A DNA stretch of 64,000 nucleotides from Gammaproteobacteria bacterium. GTDB taxonomy: Bacteria > Pseudomonadota > Gammaproteobacteria > GCA-002705445 > GCA-002716945. The position numbers were made by a program, and so were the translations under genes. Shown here piece by piece: positions 26,818 through 36,253 of this stretch (position 1 is its first letter; each line of letters starts with the position of its first letter). The notes under the pieces are model-generated. The model was given only the letters and a program-made list of their open reading frames with translations, ran no database searches and was not told where the DNA came from. The stretch is taken from positions 270,404 to 334,403 of the forward strand of contig PBCF01000002.1 in the NCBI GenBank assembly GCA_002716945.1, given 5' to 3'.

Positions 26818-28602
26818 ATGGATAAAACACATCTAAAATCTCTAACGTCAAAACCAGGTATTTATAAGATGCTAGATAAACATAGAAATATAATTTATGT
26901 TGGTAAGGCCTCTAATTTAAGAAATAGGGTAAATTCATATTTCTCATCAACTAATAATTCAATTAAAACAAGCAAGCTAGTCGAGAAAATTTGTGATATT
27001 GATTTAATAATAACCAAAAACGAACAAGACGCTCTTATACTAGAAAACAATTTAATAAAAAAACACAAACCCAAATATAATATCTTATTAAGAGATGATA
27101 AATCATATCCTTATATCTTTATTGATACAAAACATACATATCCATCTATTAAATTTTATAGAGGCAATCAAAATCGTATAGGTAAATACTTTGGACCTTA
27201 TACTAGCGTTAATACATTAAGATATATGTTAAATCTGATACAAAAAATTTTTAAAATAAGACAATGTGAAGACTCATTTTTTAAAAATAGAAAAAAGCCA
27301 TGTTTACAGTATCAAATAAAAAGATGTTCAGCGCCATGTGTAGATTATATAAATCAGTCCAATTATGAAAATTCTATAAACGAAGCTATTCTATTGATGA
27401 CTGGCAAAGATGAATCTATGCTGAAAAAACTTTCAATAAATATGAACCAATTATCTGAAGACAAAAAATACGAAGATGCTGCAACTGTTAGAGATAAGAT
27501 TGCTATGATTAGAAGGTTTACTCAGAATAAAAATGTACTCTTAGATCGTGATAATATTGATATTTTAACTATATCATCAAAAGAGAATAAAACATGTATA
27601 GATGTATTTATGATTAGGAATGGTTTGAATATGGGAAATAAAACATTTAGCTTTACTATTCATGATAATTCTGACGATGTTTATATTTTAAATTCATTTT
27701 TAAAGCAATATTATCTAAAAAATACTCCACCGGATAAAATAATTAGTAAGATAAAGATTATTGATAAATCATTATTGAAAAAATTATTTTATAAAAATTA
27801 TAAAAAGCATGTAGATATTATTTGTAGTATACGTGGTTTATATAAAGAGTTATTTTATACATGTCAAGAAAATACAGATAATAGATTAAATAGATTATTA
27901 AAATCAAAATCTAATTTATTTTCTACAGTTATTAAAGATTTAAGTATTGACAAAATCATTAATAATGTTATTTGTTTCGATATAAGTCATTCTAGTGGTA
28001 GACAAACCGTAGGATCGTCAATATGGTTTGATAATAATGGTCCTGTAAAAAAATATTATAGAAAATATAATCTAGATTCAGTCAAGAGTTCTGATGATTA
28101 TGGAGCTATACAGAACATTATATCTAGACGTTTATCAAAGTTAAAACAAGAAAATAATTTGCCAGATTTATTAATTGTTGATGGTGGTAAAGGACATGTT
28201 AAACAAGCAAATCAAGTGCTTCAAGATTTGTCTATAAAAAATATTTTAACCTTTGGTATTGTGAAAGGTGATAGAAGATTGACTAAAAACGATAGAATTA
28301 TAGATAGTCAATATATAGATATTACTAAAAAAATATCTAAAAAAACTCTAATTACTTTTCAAATTTTACGTGATGAAGCACATCGTTTTGCGATAGTAGC
28401 TCAGAGAAAAAGATTGCAGCGTAAACAGTTTAATTCTAAGTTAGATGATATTCCAGGTATAGGTAAAACTAGGAAAATAGAAATTTTAAGACATTTTGGT
28501 GGTATAGATGGAGTAATTAAATCTAGCATAGATGAATTAAAAAAAGTTCATGGAATCAGCAATAAAATGGCTAAAATTATATATAATTACTTACATAAAT
28601 AA
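26818..28602 (+). CDS. uvrC: Excinuclease ABC subunit C
   Basis: Nucleotide-excision repair nuclease that cuts both sides of a lesion after UvrAB loading. About 594 residues: N-terminal GIY-YIG domain (KPGIYKMLDKHRNIIYVGKA), a cysteine-containing motif (RKKPCLQYQIKRCSAPCV), a UVR domain (EDAATVRDKIAMIRRF), the RNase H-like nuclease with CFDISHSSG and LLIVDGGKGH, and C-terminal helix-hairpin-helix (LDDIPGIGKTRKIEILRHFGG). The ATG at 26818 is used; an upstream TTG at 26800 would add six residues. Adjacent to pgsA as in most gammaproteobacteria. Confidence 0.98.
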   Translation: MDKTHLKSLTSKPGIYKMLDKHRNIIYVGKASNLRNRVNSYFSSTNNSIKTSKLVEKICDIDLIITKNEQDALILENNLIKKHKPKYNILLRDDKSYPYIFIDTKHTYPSIKFYRGNQNRIGKYFGPYTSVNTLRYMLNLIQKIFKIRQCEDSFFKNRKKPCLQYQIKRCSAPCVDYINQSNYENSINEAILLMTGKDESMLKKLSINMNQLSEDKKYEDAATVRDKIAMIRRFTQNKNVLLDRDNIDILTISSKENKTCIDVFMIRNGLNMGNKTFSFTIHDNSDDVYILNSFLKQYYLKNTPPDKIISKIKIIDKSLLKKLFYKNYKKHVDIICSIRGLYKELFYTCQENTDNRLNRLLKSKSNLFSTVIKDLSIDKIINNVICFDISHSSGRQTVGSSIWFDNNGPVKKYYRKYNLDSVKSSDDYGAIQNIISRRLSKLKQENNLPDLLIVDGGKGHVKQANQVLQDLSIKNILTFGIVKGDRRLTKNDRIIDSQYIDITKKISKKTLITFQILRDEAHRFAIVAQRKRLQRKQFNSKLDDIPGIGKTRKIEILRHFGGIDGVIKSSIDELKKVHGISNKMAKIIYNYLHK

Positions 28603-28603
28603 A

Positions 28604-29155
28604 ATGATATTTAATATACCCAATAGTCTAACATTACTTCGAATTGCTCTGATACCAATTATGGTTTTTCTTGTCTTATCAGATTCACCATCAAATAGAA
28701 TTCTAGCGTCACTATTATTTTTACTCGCAGCAATAACAGACTATCTTGATGGTTTAATAGCGAGACAAATGAGGCAACATACAAATTTTGGTGAATTTTT
28801 AGATCCTATTGCTGATAAATTACTTGTAATCATAATATTAGTTTTACTTTTATCAGAAAATAATCAATTATTTTTCTTACTACCTGCGATAATAATAATT
28901 ACTAGAGAATTTTTAGTCGTTGCAATAAGACAACGTTTGGCTGAACTTGGAAATAAAATTATATTAAAAGTTACTACTATTTCAAAAATAAAAACTGCTA
29001 CTCAATTAACAGCATTATTTTTATTATTATATAAAGATCCTTTGCTTATGATAGATACTTATAACTTAGGAGTATTTTTTCTTCAAATCGCATCAATACT
29101 AACATTAATATCATTCATTTATTATGTTAAAAAGTCATGGAATGATATAATCTAG
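28604..29155 (+). CDS. pgsA: CDP-diacylglycerol-glycerol-3-phosphate 3-phosphatidyltransferase
   Basis: Inner-membrane enzyme making phosphatidylglycerol phosphate. 183 residues with several membrane segments and the CDP-alcohol phosphotransferase signature DG-x2-AR-x8-G-x3-D-x3-D (DYLDGLIARQMRQ then GEFLDPIADK). The ATG at 28604, just after the uvrC stop, aligns with the family start (IFNIPNSLTLLRI). Followed by the tRNA-Gly/tRNA-Cys genes, as in E. coli. Confidence 0.97.
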   Translation: MIFNIPNSLTLLRIALIPIMVFLVLSDSPSNRILASLLFLLAAITDYLDGLIARQMRQHTNFGEFLDPIADKLLVIIILVLLLSENNQLFFLLPAIIIITREFLVVAIRQRLAELGNKIILKVTTISKIKTATQLTALFLLLYKDPLLMIDTYNLGVFFLQIASILTLISFIYYVKKSWNDII

Positions 29156-29171
29156 GAGTTTAATTATTGTT

Positions 29172-29244
29172 GCGGGAATAGCTCAGTTGGTAGAGCGCAA
29201 CCTTGCCAAGGTTGAGGTCGCGAGTTCGAGCCTCGTTTCCCGCT
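29172..29244 (+). tRNA. glyW: tRNA-Gly (GCC)
   Basis: 73 nt cloverleaf: acceptor GCGGGAA/TTCCCGC, D arm AGCTCAGTTGGTAGAGC, anticodon loop TTGCCAA (GCC), T loop TTCGAGC, discriminator T. CCA is not encoded. Same place after pgsA as E. coli glyW. Confidence 0.97.
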
Positions 29245-29252
29245 TATTTAGT

Positions 29253-29323
29253 GGCTAAGTGGCAGAGTGGTAATGCAGCGGCCTGCAAAGCCGTCAACGC
29301 CGGTTCGATTCCGACCTTAGCCT
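29253..29323 (+). tRNA. cysT: tRNA-Cys (GCA)
   Basis: 71 nt: acceptor GGCTAAG/CTTAGCC, anticodon loop CTGCAAA (GCA), T loop TTCGATT, discriminator T. CCA not encoded. Eight bases after tRNA-Gly, so probably processed from one precursor. Confidence 0.96.
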
Positions 29324-29385
29324 CAAAATATTTCTTATTACGGTTAACCATGTTAGATTAATTAATATAATAGTATTTAATTTTT

Positions 29386-30057
29386 ATGAAAAAGATAATA
29401 ATTTTTGGTAGCGGAGATCATTCAAAAGTAATTTTATCAGAAATAATTCAAATCAAAGATTATGAAGTTCTGGGATTTATTGATGAGTATAAGGCTAAAG
29501 ACTCAATTATTGAAACATTTGATTCTAAAGAATATAAAGTTTTGGGAAAAATTAATGATCTACAAAATATATTTGATCATGAAACATATGGAATAATAGG
29601 AATTGGTTTAAATTATTTAAGATTACAAGTTTGTGAACAGATTTCACGAATATATACTGATATGAAATGGGCAACAATTATATCTTCAAATAGTACAATT
29701 AATGGATCTGTAAAAATAGGAGAAGGAACTATTATACTTTCTGGCTCAATAATTAATACAGGAACATTAATTGGCAAACATTGTATTATTAATACAAAAT
29801 CTTCAATAGATCATGACAATAAAATAAATGATTATGTTAGTACAGGCCCAGGTGTCATTACTGGTGGAAATGTGACTATTGGTAAATGTAGCCATTTAGG
29901 AATTAGATCAACCATTAATCAACAAATTAATATTGGCAATGATACAGTAGTAGGAGCAAACTCATTATGTATCAAAAATTGCGATAGTAATTCTGTATAC
30001 TATGGATCACCAGCAAAAAAAATAAAAACTAGAAAAATTGATGAAAATTACTTGTAA
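29386..30057 (+). CDS. Sugar O/N-acyltransferase, NeuD/PglD family
   Basis: A 223-residue protein with an N-terminal Rossmann-like nucleotide-sugar domain (KKIIIFGSGDHSKVILSEII) and a C-terminal left-handed beta-helix of hexapeptide repeats (INGSVKIGEGTIILSGS, IGKHCIINTKSSIDHDN with the catalytic His of SSIDHD). It ends SVYYGSPAKKIK as is usual for the family. NeuD/PglD enzymes acetylate sialic-acid-type sugars or UDP-4-amino sugars. It interrupts the classical glyW-cysT-leuZ tRNA cluster and stands 9 kb from the nonulosonic-acid genes, which lack their own acyltransferase in this window, so it may supply that step. This is inference. Confidence 0.85.
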   Translation: MKKIIIFGSGDHSKVILSEIIQIKDYEVLGFIDEYKAKDSIIETFDSKEYKVLGKINDLQNIFDHETYGIIGIGLNYLRLQVCEQISRIYTDMKWATIISSNSTINGSVKIGEGTIILSGSIINTGTLIGKHCIINTKSSIDHDNKINDYVSTGPGVITGGNVTIGKCSHLGIRSTINQQINIGNDTVVGANSLCIKNCDSNSVYYGSPAKKIKTRKIDENYL

Positions 30058-30162
30058 TACAAATGAATATGACTTAAAAGAACATTTATGTTATCTTTAT
30101 TTAGGGTTATAAGGGCAAATTACAACATTAGTTAAAATGAATCTAGATATTAGTATTTGTTC

Positions 30163-30246
30163 GCCCGGGTGGCGGAATTGGTAGACGCAAGGGACTTAAA
30201 ATCCCTCGAGAGCAATCTCGTGCCGGTTCGACTCCGGCCCTGGGCA
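30163..30246 (+). tRNA. leuZ: tRNA-Leu (TAA)
   Basis: 84 nt class II tRNA with a long variable arm: acceptor GCCCGGG/CCTGGGC, anticodon loop CTTAAAA (TAA), T loop TTCGACT, discriminator A. CCA not encoded. Corresponds to E. coli leuZ by anticodon and position, but separated from tRNA-Cys by the acyltransferase gene. The next gene starts 7 bases later. Confidence 0.96.
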
Positions 30247-30253
30247 TAAAAAA

Positions 30254-31066
30254 ATGAAAAAATTATTTTTATTGATTATATTCTTGTCGGGTTGTGCAAA
30301 ATCAATTATACCTTTGCCTGAAACAGTTATTCCTGGAATCAATCCTAACCCATCACCGTCAGCAGACTATGGTTCATATCCTGCTAACTATCAAAAAATA
30401 CTAAAAGATTTTCTTAAAGCAAATATCAAACAACCTGAAGATGCGAAACTTGAATTTGTTAATAAACCTAGAAAAATTGCTCTAGATCATTTAGGTGATG
30501 ATTATTATGGATATAGAATTTGTCTTTCAATTAATCAAAAAAACCCTAAATCAATATACACTGGATACAAAAACCATTTCTTTCTTATCTATAATGATAA
30601 AATAACCCTACATTTATTTGATTCTGGTTTATTAAAAATACCTTTTGAGCTATGTGTGCATCGTACAGAAGATAGAACAATATTTATTGATGATATACCT
30701 GATCTTCCAGTACCAGAGATTACTCCAGAAGTTACTATTGAAGAAATGGATGATCCAAGTTTGATTAATAAAGTTCCTAGAAAAGAACAAGATAAATCAT
30801 ATACACAAGATATATATATTTTATGCAACATTAATAATAAAGAATTTACATATGTATTTAATCAATCAAAAAATATGTTCAATGAATCTATTGGAATTGA
30901 TACAGTACCTTTCGAAACTGTAGAATTTTCGAAGACACATATATTAGGCAAAATAGATGATAAAGAAATATTAATAAATAGAGTTTCAGGTTCTATATAT
31001 TACACTGATAATCAGTCATCTAACATCAAAGGTCAATGTGAGCTTCTTGATAATAAGAAATTTTAG
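30254..31066 (+). CDS. Putative lipoprotein of unknown function
   Basis: Not recognised beyond a lipoprotein signal: MKKLFLLIIFLSGC with lipobox LSGC at residues 11-14, so the mature protein would start at Cys14 and be lipid-anchored. The 270-residue protein has a Pro-rich linker after the lipobox, a globular part with paired cysteines (FELCVHRTE, YILCNINN), and an acidic Pro-rich segment near the middle (LPVPEITPEVTIEEMDDP). The start codon is only 7 bases after tRNA-Leu and has no Shine-Dalgarno, implying expression from a tRNA-mRNA precursor or from a promoter inside the tRNA gene. Confidence 0.75.
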   Translation: MKKLFLLIIFLSGCAKSIIPLPETVIPGINPNPSPSADYGSYPANYQKILKDFLKANIKQPEDAKLEFVNKPRKIALDHLGDDYYGYRICLSINQKNPKSIYTGYKNHFFLIYNDKITLHLFDSGLLKIPFELCVHRTEDRTIFIDDIPDLPVPEITPEVTIEEMDDPSLINKVPRKEQDKSYTQDIYILCNINNKEFTYVFNQSKNMFNESIGIDTVPFETVEFSKTHILGKIDDKEILINRVSGSIYYTDNQSSNIKGQCELLDNKKF

Positions 31067-31140
31067 ACTAACTAATACAACAAGTTGAAGATTTTTAGAA
31101 TTCAGATTATAGTAGATAAATATCTCAAAAAAGGGGAATT

Positions 31141-32814
31141 ATGAAAAGTGATATTGAAATAGCCCAAGCTTCTAAACTTGATAAGATAACTTCTATTGCC
31201 AAGAAATTAGATATTCCTGAGAGTTCTCTTGAACCTTTTGGTCATTATAAAGCTAAAATTTCAATGGATTATATAAATTCACTTTCTGATAGACCTGATG
31301 GTAAATTAATTTTAGTAACTGCTATAAGTCCTACACCTGCTGGTGAAGGAAAAACCACTACCTCTGTTGGACTTGGTGACGCACTAAATTATATAGGTAA
31401 AAAAGCATTGGTAACTATTAGAGAACCATCCCTAGGACCTGTTTTTGGAATGAAGGGAGGTGCTGCTGGTGGAGGAATGGCACAGGTTGTCCCAATGGAA
31501 GATATTAATTTACATTTCACTGGTGATTTTAATGCCATACAGCTTGCTAACAATCTACTTGCGGCAATGTTAGATAATCACATACATCATGGGAATCAAC
31601 TTCAAATAGATTTAAGAAGAGTGACATGGAAAAGAGTATTAGATATGAATGATCGTGCACTAAGGAATACAGTTTGTTCATTAGGCTCGGTAGGCAATGG
31701 TTTTCCTCGAGAGGATGGTTTTGATATTGTTGTAGCATCAGAAATAATGGCAATTTTTTGTTTAGCTACATCTTTAAACGACTTAAAAGAAAAATTAGGT
31801 AAAATAGTAGTTGCGTACACAAGAAAAAAAGAACCTATATTAGCAAAACAACTTAATGCTCATGGAGCAATGACAGTACTACTTAAAAATGCTGTGATGC
31901 CAAATCTTGTTCAAACATTGGAGAATAATCCTGCAATGATTCATGGAGGTCCATTTGCTAATATTGCACATGGATGTAACTCTGTGATAGCTACTAAATC
32001 GTCTTTAAAGCTTGCCGACTATGTTGTAACAGAAGCTGGCTTTGGAGCAGATTTAGGCGCTGAAAAATTTTTAGATATCAAATGCAGAAAAGCTAATTTA
32101 ACACCATCTGTAGTTGTGCTTGTAGCTACAATTAGGGCGCTTAAATATCATGGTGGCTGTGATCTGGAAAATCTAAATAAAGAAAGTTGTGAGTATCTAA
32201 AAAAAGGTCTCGTAAATCTTGAACGACATGTTAATAATTTAAAAAATCACTATGGCCTGCCTGTTGTTGTTGGTATAAATGGTTTTACATTCGATACAGA
32301 CAAGGAAAGAGAAATATTGAAACAGAAATCAACAGAATTAGGCGTGCCAATAATATCTTCGACACACTGGGCAGACGGAGGAAAAGGGGCAAAAGAATTA
32401 GCAGAGACTGTAGTTGATACAATTGATAATGCTAAAAATAATTTTAAACTTTTATATGAAGACGAAATGGATTTATGGTCAAAGATGGAGACAGTTGCAA
32501 CTAAAATATACGGTGCTTCAGGTATTTCAGCATCATCTGCGATAAAAAAACAAATTGAAGAGCTACAAAAATCGGGATATGGTTCGTACCCAGTTTGTGT
32601 TGCTAAAACACAATATTCTTTCTCAACCGATCCTTCGCTTAGAGGTGCACCAACTGATCATATAATACCAATAAGAGAAGTAAGACTTGCAGCCGGTGCA
32701 GAATTTATAGTAATGGTATGTGGCGACATCATGACTATGCCTGGCTTGCCAAAAACACCTGCAGCTGAAAAAATTGATTTAGATGATAATGGCAATATAA
32801 TAGGATTGTTCTAA
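31141..32814 (+). CDS. fhs: Formate-tetrahydrofolate ligase
   Basis: Makes 10-formyl-THF from formate, ATP and THF. 557 residues, typical, with the P-loop [18 protein letters not shown] (about residues 65-83), [19 protein letters not shown] and [10 protein letters not shown] motifs. GGGGAA Shine-Dalgarno just before the ATG. Two bases before the O-antigen ligase-type gene, so probably co-transcribed with it. The product is the formyl donor for purine synthesis, initiator tRNA and sugar formyltransferases, one of which is encoded at 42.5 kb. Confidence 0.98.
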   Translation: MKSDIEIAQASKLDKITSIAKKLDIPESSLEPFGHYKAKISMDYINSLSDRPDGKLILVTAISPTPAGEGKTTTSVGLGDALNYIGKKALVTIREPSLGPVFGMKGGAAGGGMAQVVPMEDINLHFTGDFNAIQLANNLLAAMLDNHIHHGNQLQIDLRRVTWKRVLDMNDRALRNTVCSLGSVGNGFPREDGFDIVVASEIMAIFCLATSLNDLKEKLGKIVVAYTRKKEPILAKQLNAHGAMTVLLKNAVMPNLVQTLENNPAMIHGGPFANIAHGCNSVIATKSSLKLADYVVTEAGFGADLGAEKFLDIKCRKANLTPSVVVLVATIRALKYHGGCDLENLNKESCEYLKKGLVNLERHVNNLKNHYGLPVVVGINGFTFDTDKEREILKQKSTELGVPIISSTHWADGGKGAKELAETVVDTIDNAKNNFKLLYEDEMDLWSKMETVATKIYGASGISASSAIKKQIEELQKSGYGSYPVCVAKTQYSFSTDPSLRGAPTDHIIPIREVRLAAGAEFIVMVCGDIMTMPGLPKTPAAEKIDLDDNGNIIGLF

Positions 32815-32816
32815 CC

Positions 32817-34325
32817 TTGTCTGACAATCATTCTTTTTTATTTGAAAAAAAAATATATCTATTTTTATTTTCTTTGATCTTATTAACTATTTCTACTTTA
32901 GGGCCTCCAAACATACAAGTTCTTAATTTATTATATTCATTTAATGTTAGTGAAGCAGTAAAATTATTCAATGAATCCGATTCTTTTTTTAGAATGCCAA
33001 ACACAAAGATTAGATTTACTTTGTATATAATTTCCACAATATTGTTTGTGATTTTTCTTTTTTTACCATCTACATTATCAAAGAGTTTTATAAATGATAA
33101 ATTTGCAAGATTTCTAATTTATTTATTTCTATTATTTATTCTAGTTTCAGACTACATATATAATATATCTGCAATAATTTTAATATTATATTCAGTCTAT
33201 TATTTAATATTCTATTCTTCTAAATCATTCACACAAAAAGAAATATTTTTTATTTTTGCGTACTTTTTTTTATATTTTTTACCTTTCATTCATTCTCTTT
33301 ATTATCATACATCTTTACCAGAAGTCGATAATTATCTTCGCTTTTTATTTGCAATACCTTTATATATTTTAATTAGAGAAATTAATTTAAATACACTAGA
33401 ATTTATTAATATCATATTTATATCATCTATTTTAATTGGAATAACTGCATTATACTTTTTAAGCACTGAAGAACTATCAAGAATGAGAGGTTATACAAGC
33501 TCAGCAACAATATTTGGTAATATATCTTTTTTATTTTCAATAATGTCATTTATTAGTATTAAATATTATTTAAAGCATAATAAAAATTATTTTATCCCTA
33601 TCTTGTCTGTAATATTACCTTTTATTGCGTGGTCTTTAACATCATCCAGAGGACCACTTATAGCATTACTAATTATTTTTATAATTTATTTATTTAGATT
33701 TTTTAAAGCTGATTTAAGATCGTCTATATCAAAAATTTCATTATTATTAATATCATTTGCATTTGTTATCATTGCTTTTTCTGATATACCCAATCGGTTG
33801 TCACAAGCATATTATTCAACTTATAATTTTATGATAGATAAAGATAATCATAATTGGCGTCAAAAAGATAGTTTGATACCTCGTTACATAATATGGCAAG
33901 GATCGATGATTATGATCAAAAACAACCCTGTAATTGGCATTGGGCTTAATAATTTCAATACAGAATTACATAATTTAATGAAAGATAATTCTATCAAACC
34001 CTTAAAACGGGACTTAAAAAACCCAACCGCAGGGATGAATCATGCTCATAATCAATATTTGGATATTTTTGCAAAAACTGGTATTTTTGGATTTCTAAGC
34101 CTATTATTTTTTTTAATCATGAATATATATCATTTTAGAGATGGAATGCGTTATGAAGATGATGATTGTATATATTTTTCAACAATTGGACTGGTAGTTA
34201 TGATAATTTACATATCATATATGTTTACTCATACAATATTAGCCCATCAACAATCTACTTTATTCATGATATTGTTATTGACAATACTTTCAGGAACGTT
34301 AACTAGTAAAATAAATAATAAATAA
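32817..34325 (+). CDS. O-antigen ligase/polymerase-type membrane protein
   Basis: A 502-residue protein with about a dozen hydrophobic segments and the signature of the O-antigen ligase (Wzy_C/WaaL) family late in the chain: MNHAHNQYLDIFAKTGIFG after a large periplasmic loop (SQAYYSTYNFMIDKDNHNW). Such proteins either polymerise repeat units or transfer the finished glycan to lipid A core. Since a second Wzy-like protein is at 51.7 kb, this one may be the ligase. The start is a TTG at 32817; there is no ATG before residue 50. It follows fhs directly and precedes ugd by 5 bases. Confidence 0.85.
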   Translation: MSDNHSFLFEKKIYLFLFSLILLTISTLGPPNIQVLNLLYSFNVSEAVKLFNESDSFFRMPNTKIRFTLYIISTILFVIFLFLPSTLSKSFINDKFARFLIYLFLLFILVSDYIYNISAIILILYSVYYLIFYSSKSFTQKEIFFIFAYFFLYFLPFIHSLYYHTSLPEVDNYLRFLFAIPLYILIREINLNTLEFINIIFISSILIGITALYFLSTEELSRMRGYTSSATIFGNISFLFSIMSFISIKYYLKHNKNYFIPILSVILPFIAWSLTSSRGPLIALLIIFIIYLFRFFKADLRSSISKISLLLISFAFVIIAFSDIPNRLSQAYYSTYNFMIDKDNHNWRQKDSLIPRYIIWQGSMIMIKNNPVIGIGLNNFNTELHNLMKDNSIKPLKRDLKNPTAGMNHAHNQYLDIFAKTGIFGFLSLLFFLIMNIYHFRDGMRYEDDDCIYFSTIGLVVMIIYISYMFTHTILAHQQSTLFMILLLTILSGTLTSKINNK

Positions 34326-34330
34326 ATGAT

Positions 34331-35668
34331 ATGAAAATTACAGTAATTGGAATTGGATATGTTGGATTAGTTACAGGAACTTGCTTATCAGAGATAGGTC
34401 ATAATGTTATTTGTCTAGATATAGATAAAAAAAAGATAGAAAAACTAAAAAAAGGTAAACTCTCGATCTATGAACATGGCTTACAAGATTTAGTTGAATC
34501 AAATATAAAAGAAAAAAGATTAAAATTCACTTGTAGTTATGAAAAAGCTGTAAATCATTCTGATATTATATTTTTAGCAGTAGATACACCATCAGACAAA
34601 AATGGTGATACAGATTTAAAAAGTATTAAAAAATCTTGTATTGAAATATCTAAATATATGAATACATCGAAAATCATAGTTGAAAAATCCACTGTACCTG
34701 TTGGAACAAATACATTATTAAAAAAAACCATTACAAACAATTTAAAGAAGCTAAACAAAGATATTTATTTCTCTATTGTCTCTAATCCAGAATTTTTAAA
34801 AGAAGGGAGTGCGGTTAATGATTTCATGAAACCAGATCGTATTATTATTGGAATTGATGATAATAACTTAAAACCTATATTCGATGAGATATATTCTGCT
34901 TTCAATAGAAAATTTAATAAAATTCAATATATGGATGTAAACTCAGCAGAATTAACCAAATATGCTTCTAATGCAATGTTAGCAACTAAAATAAGTTTTA
35001 TTAATGAATTGGCAATAATTTCTGATAAATATGGAGTAGATATTGAAAATGTTAGAAAAGGAATGGGTGCTGATAAACGAATTGGAACTGAGTTTTTATA
35101 TCCAGGTTGTGGTTATGGGGGATCTTGTTTTCCTAAAGACATTAACTCATTGATTTACAGTGCTAAGAAAAAATCTTACAATGCTTCATTATTAAAATCT
35201 GTAAATACTATTAATGAAAATCAAAAAAATTATTTGTTTCTTAAAATTAATAAATATTTTAATACGAACATCAAAAATAAAGTTTTTACTATATGGGGGT
35301 TATCTTTTAAGCCAAACACAGATGATACTCGTTGTGCCCCCAGTCTTGCTATTATAAATTCTATTTTAAAAAATGGTGGAGTAGTTAAAGCCTACGATCC
35401 CGTTGCTACAATTATACCTACAATAAAAAATAAAAATTATACTGAATGCAATACAGCTACAAAAGCATTAAAAAACTCTGATGCTCTTGTAATATGTACC
35501 GAGTGGAAAGAATTTTGGTCTATTGATATTGATGTATTTAAAAGAAATATGAATGATGCTGTAATATTTGATGGTAGAAACATTTACAATCCAAAAAAGA
35601 TGGAAAAACATAATATAACTTATTTCGGTGTAGGTCGAGGCAGAAGAATAGACTTGAATATACCTTGA
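34331..35668 (+). CDS. ugd: UDP-glucose 6-dehydrogenase
   Basis: NAD-dependent double oxidation of UDP-glucose to UDP-glucuronate, a precursor of acidic surface polysaccharides. 445 residues: Rossmann N-terminus MKITVIGIGYVGLVTGTCLSE, EKSTVPVGT, NPEFLKEGSAVNDF, the catalytic Cys in YPGCGYGGSCFPKD, and the C-terminal UDP-binding part with WGLSFKPNTDDTR. Final gene before rfaH. Confidence 0.96.
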   Translation: MKITVIGIGYVGLVTGTCLSEIGHNVICLDIDKKKIEKLKKGKLSIYEHGLQDLVESNIKEKRLKFTCSYEKAVNHSDIIFLAVDTPSDKNGDTDLKSIKKSCIEISKYMNTSKIIVEKSTVPVGTNTLLKKTITNNLKKLNKDIYFSIVSNPEFLKEGSAVNDFMKPDRIIIGIDDNNLKPIFDEIYSAFNRKFNKIQYMDVNSAELTKYASNAMLATKISFINELAIISDKYGVDIENVRKGMGADKRIGTEFLYPGCGYGGSCFPKDINSLIYSAKKKSYNASLLKSVNTINENQKNYLFLKINKYFNTNIKNKVFTIWGLSFKPNTDDTRCAPSLAIINSILKNGGVVKAYDPVATIIPTIKNKNYTECNTATKALKNSDALVICTEWKEFWSIDIDVFKRNMNDAVIFDGRNIYNPKKMEKHNITYFGVGRGRRIDLNIP

Positions 35669-35685
35669 TATTTCAGTAATTATTA

Positions 35686-35714
35686 TATATTCTTATGTTC
35701 ATGGGGTGAACATA
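35686..35714 (+). promoter_or_regulatory. Palindromic operator-like site 1 at the rfaH start, with possible -10
   Basis: TATGTTCA (35694-35701), 5-base spacer TGGGG, TGAACATA (35707-35714). It begins 2 bases after a possible -10 (TATATT, 35686-35691) and covers the GGGGTGA ribosome-binding stretch, ending on the A of the ATG. The same half-sites and spacing recur at 36255-36275. It could be a DNA operator, or an mRNA hairpin covering the ribosome-binding site. Confidence 0.6.
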
Positions 35715-36208
35715 TGTGGATAGTGGCTAAAACCAAGCCGAAGCAAGAAAATAAGGCAGAAAAAAACCTTATGAATCAAGGATATAAGACATACCTGCCA
35801 CTTCTTGAAATAAAAAAATTTATTAATAATAAGTGGATTATGCAAAAAGAAGTATTATTTGCTAGCTATATATTCATTGATCTAGAAAATACAAGCAAAC
35901 TACATAAAATTAACTATACATATGGTATTTCTAGACTCTTAATTAGCGCAGAATCTGGGGCTCCATATCTTATAAATCCTACCATTATTAATCAAATTCG
36001 TACCAACTTAAACCTATATAATCCTTTAAATATCAATAGTTTAAAAAAAGGTGATAATGTTGTTGTAACTAAAGGTAAATTGTCATCATTAAAAGGAATA
36101 TTTTTAGAAAAATGTAGCAAATATAGATCTAAGTTATTACTGCAATTCCTTAATAATCAACGAATTGTTGTTGTTGATAGTCAATATTTACAACGATTAT
36201 ATGCATAA
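35714..36208 (+). CDS. rfaH: RfaH-type NusG-paralogue antiterminator
   Basis: RfaH is recruited at ops sequences to paused RNA polymerase, prevents Rho termination and activates translation of long surface-glycan operons. The 164-residue protein has an N-terminal NGN domain (MWIVAKTKPKQENKAEKNL, residues 1 to about 95) and a C-terminal KOW domain (KKGDNVVVTKGKLSSLKGIF then RSKLLLQFLNNQRI), close to the RSMLLLNLIN region of E. coli RfaH. An ops sequence lies 79 bases after its stop, in front of the glycan operon, strongly supporting the RfaH assignment over housekeeping NusG. Its own start is covered by a palindrome shared with that operon. Confidence 0.93.
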   Translation: MWIVAKTKPKQENKAEKNLMNQGYKTYLPLLEIKKFINNKWIMQKEVLFASYIFIDLENTSKLHKINYTYGISRLLISAESGAPYLINPTIINQIRTNLNLYNPLNINSLKKGDNVVVTKGKLSSLKGIFLEKCSKYRSKLLLQFLNNQRIVVVDSQYLQRLYA

Positions 36209-36223
36209 TTTCTAGTATATTTC

Positions 36224-36252
36224 TTGCTTATCTTCAATTATTAACTTAAAAT
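36224..36252 (+). promoter_or_regulatory. Predicted promoter of the polysaccharide operon
   Basis: TTGCTT at 36224-36229 and TAAAAT at 36247-36252, spaced 17 bases. The start would fall near 36259, inside palindrome 2. The -10 is one mismatch from consensus; the -35 is weak. Confidence 0.45.
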
Positions 36253-36253
36253 C

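Noticed and set aside
30060..30162. Possible regulatory RNA between the acyltransferase gene and tRNA-Leu
   Set aside because: Only a short AACAT/ATGTT inverted repeat and an AT-rich stretch; nothing beyond what a tRNA promoter region would show.
31067..31140. THF or formate riboswitch before fhs
   Set aside because: Only 74 bases, AT-rich, with no stable stem or recognised aptamer motif.
35694..35714. LexA-type (SOS) operator
   Set aside because: The site contains GTTC and GAAC, but its arms and spacing fit neither the gammaproteobacterial CTGT-N8-ACAG box nor known direct-repeat forms, and the genes are not SOS genes.
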